Assembly (NCBI RefSeq): GCF_004337985.1 | Contig: NC_043740.1 | Coordinates: 1,033,080 to 1,097,079, forward strand | Source of the DNA: Pyricularia pennisetigena | Taxonomy: Eukaryota > Ascomycota > Sordariomycetes > Magnaporthales > Pyriculariaceae | Reading direction: 5' to 3' | Length of the DNA: 64,000 nucleotides | Position numbers and translations under genes: made by a program | Notes under the pieces: model-generated | Database searches by the model: none | What the model was told of the DNA's origin: nothing | What the model saw: the letters and a program-made list of their open reading frames with translations, nothing else | In this document: in pieces, positions 57,766-64,000 of the stretch | Position numbering within the stretch: position 1 is the stretch's first letter | Layout: each line of letters begins with the position of its first letter

Positions 57766-59829
57766 GTTTTTTATTGAATTAACTTTTTTCGGTTTAAATG
57801 CCCATATTTTACTAAAGCTGGAGCGGTCAGTCTTTAAAAATTAGTTGTTAACCGATAAAACGGGTATAGGAAAAACAGTTATTTATTTTACGGCGATTTA
57901 TACACAGTATATCCGTTACCAATACGACCGATTTATCCAAAAGCTGACGGATATTTCCCCACTTTAATTTCCGTCCCGGCCAGCTTTGTTCCGCAAATTT
58001 TTAAAGAATAATAATCAATTTCCCAACCTTTAACGTTAAATGTTGTTATAATTTAAAAGAAATATATATTGCCGACGCCCCTCGAGCGGTTGCTATTTCT
58101 ACCCGGGCATAGTTTGAGAATATTATAACTTTTATCGCCGCCCGCAAATTTAGGATTAAATTTGCGGGCGCGGTTATTATTACCTTTTGTTTAATTTATT
58201 TAATCCGAAAAATTAAGAAATTGGACGACATTTATAACGCGGAAAAGGTATTTAATTTGTAATATATAAATAAATTTATCGATTCCAATCCTTAGAAGCG
58301 CCCCGCCGACGTCGACAGTCTCGACAATAATTACGACATCAAAAATAATTCCCAGTAAATGTTTTGTGTAATAATTATAATAATTTCGTTATATTAGTAT
58401 ATATATTTCAATTAAATAAGTTTGCTAGGAAACCGTTAGCGTAAAAACGGTCGGAAGGCCGATTTTTCCACGGGTGAGAATGTTAAAAACATTCGGCGTT
58501 GGGTTATATAATCATTATTTGGTATCTTTTTTTAACGTATAATTGGAAACGAAATTTAATATTTCCGCTACCGCGAATCGATATTATACCGCGTATTTTG
58601 CCTTATTCTTTATATTAATCTGGGTATGGCCACTACCACGCCAACTACTAACCAAGTTAGGGATATTATTGGTTTATATACCTTAGTTTGGGAAAAAATT
58701 GCGATCCTTTTCGCCCGACCCAAAAACTTATCCTAAAACAATGTATATACGGTCGATTATGCTTGCGAAAATAATAGTAATTTCGTCGCTTTTAATATGA
58801 TTAAAAATATTAAAGCCTCCCTGCAAAAGTTCTAATTAATAGGTTGGAAATAGTGGTTATTTTACCCTCGAATTTTGAATTTTATAATTCCTACCACCAA
58901 ACCAAGCGAAAAATCGTTAATAATTTTTAAATATATAAACGTATTTACGGTAAGCAGGGGTATGAATACCGCGTTTATTTTACCGAACGGTATTATTATT
59001 TATCCCCGTAAACGTATTCCGCTTTATAATATCATTATGAAAAAGCTCCAATTTGGCCACCGTTTCGAAAACGTTGTAACGAATACCGAAATAATTTTTC
59101 AAAATATTAACACCGTAATCGTGGGCGAAAATACCGACGATATTAGTTCCGGTTTATTAGGAATTCCCACGGATACGGAGACCGCAGCTAGTAACCGCCA
59201 AACTTCGGTTTTTTGAATATAGGGTTTATCCGCCTCCTGTAATTTTTAATAATTAATTATTTTTTTTACTAATAGTCCACGCCGAGGACAATACCCGGGA
59301 TATTAACTCGGCGGAATTAGGTGACATATCAATGTTCGAGAAAATGGACTTTAAGGCAAAGCACCGCAACGTCCGACAAAATTTTAAAAGAAACCTATAA
59401 AAAAAGAAACCCGTTTTGGATCGGTAATTGTAAACGTTTTAATTTAATATAGCGGCGACGGTCCCTTTACCTGGGTTTATTAGAAAACCTGGAATAACTT
59501 TAGAACGTTATTTCCGTTGGGCAGGCTTAAAATAATCCATATTATATCAAACGAATCGCTATTTATTGCCCGCGTGGTCAGAATTTACATGAAAAAAAAG
59601 GGTTAACGCGTCCTGGTTATAACGCCCAATTTTTTGGATTTAAACGTAAACTGGCCATATGGTAGTAGTTATTATAATTACTTTCCTTCCCAACAGCTAT
59701 TGTAACAATTGCTACAGCTTTTTTTATTTCTAAATTGTAACAAATCTTATAATAATTGTTATTTCTCGATTTTTGTAACAACTATTACAATTTTTAACAT
59801 ACCTGCTAACTTTTTCAATTTTGTTGTTT

Positions 59830-62800
59830 TGGTTTTGGAAAAAGCCAGTTTCGGTGTAGCTGTTATCTAATTAAACCTGTCCCCAACCGAAGGCGTTAAA
59901 ACCGTTTCCGATTTGACTAATTCTAATTCCAATTCTAACGTTTGTGTCCTGAATATTAATATTTCCAACGTTAGTTTCAGTTTGCACCCCAATTATTATA
60001 CTGGTATTATTATCCCTTAAATATGGAACGTTAATATACAATTGCAAATTTGTGGTCGTTTAATTCGGTTAAATTAAAACAAACCTGTTATTTGGCGCAT
60101 TTTCAAAATACGAGGTACCCTTTTCGACTGGGTAAAAAATCGCATATTCCGGAACGTTAATGCCCCTTTTTCCATGACTCCGGCCGTTGCTTATATATAA
60201 TAAAGATTATTTAAATATATTACGCGAATAGGTTTCCCCAAAATTATCCAATTTCCAATTATTAAACAATTCCCAGCGTATAAGGTAATAGTAATTATAT
60301 TTTCCTGGCCATTTAATTGTTTCGTTTGGATAGCAAAACCCCCCCAGTATTTTTATATTGTTTATTCTAACAGTACGCGCTGTATTGGCCAATTCTATTC
60401 CCGTTAAATTTCAATGGTCGTACTAAATACTTTGAACAGTTTCACGAACAAAATTTGGTCGAAAAAAAGTTAACTTTTATTTAAACGTTGGGTCTGATTT
60501 ATATTAGTTATTAACACCAAAATTAGAATGGTGGCCGTAATACGTTTGCTTATTATATAAATCGTAAATATTTGCTTTAGTTCAATTTTACCACTATAAA
60601 TTACGGGTTGAAATTACATTAATAAAATGGATTAAAAATAACGATGGATTTTACAACGAAACCGCGACCGCGCGGGTTGTCGGGGCCCCAATGAGGGATT
60701 TTAGTTCCTGGGCTATTTAACGCCGGGAAATTAATAAACTGTTTGAAAAAAGTATTTCTGGTACAAATAACGCCGACCTTGTGGCGGTCGTTATTCCGTG
60801 TTTTTCAATTATTGCCTTTGGCCTCGATTACGATAAATTTATATTCGATTCGTTAAAGAAATTTTGCATACCCATTTCGGAAAAGAATAACGAAAAGGAC
60901 GATTCGGTCCCTGGCTCGTTTACCGCGACCCTAGTTCGGAAAAGGAGGCGTAACGTTAATAAACCCATTTGTAAAAAAAACATTTAACGCTGCCAAACGT
61001 CTTCGTTTATTTTAATCGGTTTGGATTTTTTATTTTGCTTTTTTTAGGATTTAATATTAGGAGATTAGGGGTTTTATATGCATAACATTATAGTAATTAT
61101 CATTATTGGGATCCGGTTTAATGGATTTACTTTTCATGGTATTGTAATATTATAATAGCGGTTGTTACCAGGATTTGTTTTGCTGGATTTATAATTGGCG
61201 GTAAATGGAAAATATGATTTATTTGGGTCAAAGAAATGGATAAAAAACGGGTCATTTATGCGGAGGATTTTGGAGGAGATTCTATTTCGTTTTTGATTTT
61301 AGGCCAAATTTACGATTGGTATTAGTTTATTTGTATTTACTGGTTTTACGGACGCTGTTTTACCTCCGTTATTCGGGGGTAAAATTACCGTTACTCGTCC
61401 ATTAACTCCTTTTTATAGTAAAACGATCCTCGTTTTTACCCGTTTTAATTTACGTAATTTGCCTTTTATTACTTTAAATCTTATACCCTTTTTTCGCCGG
61501 AACCTTTATATATACCGTCCAACCAATCTTTTTCGGTATTAATTATACCACTAATATTTAACCCTTTTAACCGGTTATATCCCTTTTTGAGATTTGCCCC
61601 TTAGTTTTCAATAATCGCCTCAAATAACACGTTATTAAGGCGTACGATTCTTTAATTAAATACCTCCAATTTATCGCCTATTAGTTTTTTGAAACCCAAA
61701 TATAATAAATCGGGGCCGTCGAAATCGAAATTGGGTAATATTTCGGCCTTTTTGTTTCCCCAACCATTTTGGACTAACAAATACGTATAATGGATTATGT
61801 TTTGGTTAGTTGACATTATATGGTATTTATTATTAATATATATACGTGCGATATTTTCCAATATTTTGCGCACCGTAATTGCGATTAGCCCTGTCGCTGC
61901 ACAATTTAGGATTGTATGTCGCAAATCGTGCGTGGAATTGGGGTTATTTTTAATATTTATAACGTAACCCTTACTAATATATTCAATTATTAGGTTTACC
62001 GGTTGAAATCCGCTCCCGGCCGTAATATATTTTACGAACGCTCATTTTAAAATCCCGGTCCGCAGCGGTTAATTTTTGATTTTTAGTTGTAATAACCAGG
62101 TTAAATATATTACTTCAGGGCTATAACCTTTTGTTTTGTAACCGTAAAAAAATAGGACCAATTGCGGTATTACAATTTCCAATACGCCGTAATTTTTCAA
62201 TACAACGCGTTTATTATTATCCATAAAAGGTTAATTATTCGCAAATAGCGGCGTTACATGCGGAAAACGATATTAATCCTGGGTTTTATACCCTATAATC
62301 CAATGTTTATTCATCCGTTAATATGAGCAGCAAATATATTATCGTAAATACGACGGAAATATATATTCTAAATATATCGGTAAAAGTTTTTCCACGGCGT
62401 TTTCAAAAATTCAATCCTTTTTTAATAATCAGTTTTAAATTGCAATAACAATTATAATATATAAAATGTGGGACCGGAACGCATTTTGTAAAAGCCGTAA
62501 AACGTGGTAAAACTCCTTTTTGTTTTTTCAAAACTGGTTATATTTCCCTAACCCTAATATATTTATAAATATAACGGGCGCGCAATATTACCACAATTAG
62601 TCAATAAAATTAGATTCCATATGAAAGAACGCTAGTACGGGTAATATTTATTGATTTCTGTCAAAAAGGTGGGATAATTCGATATAAATTCCCTAAATAG
62701 CACGGATATATAATATTGTTTTTTAATCCTTATAAACGAGGAACAGGATGGCAAAATAGTTAAAATGGTTTGATAACAGGTTCAAAAAACGTTCAAAAAA

Positions 62801-63460
62801 GATTTCGTGGATTGGTATAATTTTTGCGTATTTCCTTTCGTTTTCGGTAATGGCGGGGGTTTGGATAAAAGTAAAAATTAGTGTAGTTCGTGCGAAGGTG
62901 AGGTATTGTGGAATTATTTTAGGTGTACGTGGGCGGTTGGGGCATAAAAAACCGTAAATTTGGTGTATTATATAATTTTTGGCGCTTTCGTAATAGGTGT
63001 CCGGATATTGTTAAAAGGCGGGCGTTTGCAACCATTTTTAGCGGAAAGGTACGGTGGCGTAACATTGGGATTGCGTATATCCGTTAAATCCTGGCGTTAA
63101 TATAGAGAAATACGATGCTAAAATTTGCATTCGGTTACGTTTTCCATATCCAAAATCCTGTACCTTATCCAGAAAATTGAAATTATTAAATATAAAAAAT
63201 AGTATGAGGTTACGAGCGATCCTTATTAAATTTGTTTATACATTATTATATATTAATAAACAACCATTTTTGCTGTTCGCCGCAAAATCTAATGATAAAT
63301 ATAAATATTGCTAATAACGTACTCGGGTAACGGCGATAAATTGTTGGGTGTACCGTTTAATAATTTTAGAAAATAAATATATTCCAAACCCGGATAACGT
63401 ATTTACTATACGTCGTAAGATTCCATTATTTATAAGATATAATACGAATACGTGTAGCAA
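59830..63460 (-). pseudogene. Third gene of the 14-kb element, copy 2 (relic)
   Basis: The best piece is 61652-61924, with KILENIARIYINNKYHI, GWGNKKAEILPNFDFDGP and GFKKLIGDKLEVFN, matching 19,940-20,213 of copy 1. It runs toward the SNF2-like gene and ends near 59,830, next to degraded palindromes (59,700-59,795). Stops throughout. Confidence 0.4.
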
Positions 63461-63469
63461 ATAATTGTC

Positions 63470-64000
63470 TTTTTGGGGGGAATGTCCGTAGGTTCAAATC
63501 GCGAATATTATTATAACGCGTTAGTTTTTTAACGTTGGGGGGTTTGTAGTTTTCGAAAACGTATTTAGTTCCAAATATGCCACGTTCAAAATTTCTAATG
63601 ATAAATAAAACGGGCGGTAGCCCCGGGAACGCAATAATAGTAAAAATATAAATTGATATAATATTGGCTTTTTGGACGGGATTTCCGGGGTGGGCGATTT
63701 GAATACCAACTTAAATTAATCCATATCGTATACGTTACTGGCGGAACAATCTTTTATTCCCGAAAATTGGAAATTTATAAATTCGAACTTGTTAAAAAAG
63801 CGTAAGTATTTTATTAATTATTACAATTCCTACGCAAAGGGTCGGTTTCGATAGGCGCAGGAAATTTATTATCAAAACGGTATTCAACCCCATTAGTGCG
63901 TAAACGTTTTTAGATTTAAAAGTTTCGTAATATTTTTTTAAAAACAAATATTCGCGATGGGTTAAACCGGGTAATTTCGTAAAGATTCGCCGCTATTACC
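63470..64000 (-). repeat. Start of terminal inverted repeat of copy 2 (cut by window end)
   Basis: Matches 17,830-18,351 in reverse and 30,226-30,750 directly, including the GGACGGGATTTCC and GGGCGGTAGCCCCGGGAA blocks. The outer part of the TIR lies beyond the window. Confidence 0.75.

Larger units (their letters stand above)
54191..59690 (+). pseudogene. SNF2-like helicase/ATPase relic, copy 2
   Basis: Open at the start (54191-54451: GYIPSNAKLFTNLITIHQKT, VNQYFKNLQNYDADI), followed by the acidic APAPVDKNGN repeats, then motif I LTDKTGIGKTVIYF (TGIGKT at 57860-57877). The 58875-59216 frame (IFKYINVFTVSRGMN, GENTDDISSGLLGIP) and a DTRDINSAEL block near 59,290 match copy 1. The 667-base insertion at 55867-56533 splits it. 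The second copy supports the coding assignment because the same frames stay readable despite independent mutations. Confidence 0.5.
51055..64000 (+). mobile_element. 14-kb helicase element, copy 2, inverted and partial
   Basis: Collinear with copy 1 in reverse from about 51,055. The match begins almost exactly at the inner edge of the TIR, so the left TIR is missing. The same three gene relics follow in the same order (helicase, SNF2-like, opposing gene) and the right end enters the TIR at about 63,470, running off the window. A 667-base LTR-like insertion at 55867 is absent from copy 1. Confidence 0.75.

Noticed and set aside
1..64000. Telomeric TTAGGG arrays, rRNA genes or CRISPR arrays
   Set aside because: None was seen on either strand.

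Overview
The window reads as the edge of a transposon island in a filamentous ascomycete (Pezizomycotina, probably a Sordariomycete). The evidence is a HET-domain gene, an HsbA-like cell-wall protein, an alpha-kinase, a fungal Ifi-6-16 protein, short introns with fungal-type splice signals, several small secreted proteins, and a large block with the hallmarks of repeat-induced point mutation (RIP): coding frames broken mostly at CAA/CAG-to-stop positions, strong A+T enrichment, and CpG kept.

Region 1 (1-14,390) has ordinary base composition and carries the genes: HET-domain protein (701-2446), a spliced 59-residue Cys-rich secreted protein (4392-4659), an HsbA-like secreted protein (7147-7644), a secreted protein with one C2H2 finger (8517-8852), a vanadium chloroperoxidase pseudogene (10285-11445), a spliced Ifi-6-16-like membrane protein (12206-12848) and an alpha-kinase (13579-14298). 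The mix of HET, secreted-protein, alpha-kinase and decaying metabolic genes is typical of a fast-evolving accessory or subtelomere-like locus.

Region 2 (14,391-64,000) is about 50 kb of nested, RIP-decayed mobile DNA. Its main component is a 14.2-kb element (17,175-31,401) with roughly 1.18-kb terminal inverted repeats. It carries remnants of three genes: a helicase with a GYGKT P-loop, an SNF2-like ATPase, and a third large protein pointing the opposite way. A second copy lies inverted at about 51,055-64,000 and runs off the window. Between them are two different Ty1/copia elements (about 31,860-37,100 and 38,188-43,878), two Fot1/pogo-type transposons, a roughly 1.4-kb element sharing termini with the 14-kb element, and several solo-LTR-like insertions, most with exact target duplications.

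A small patch of unmutated host-like sequence (48,897-49,573) survives inside the island. It holds one intact gene for a 65-residue secreted protein with a CX3C-X16-CX3C pattern, a plausible effector or defence-peptide candidate. The most unusual items are the long-TIR helicase element, whose TIRs appear to encode a shared N-terminal region for two of its genes; its palindromic TTGTAACAATTGTTACAA iterons; and the hairpin-type secreted peptide gene.
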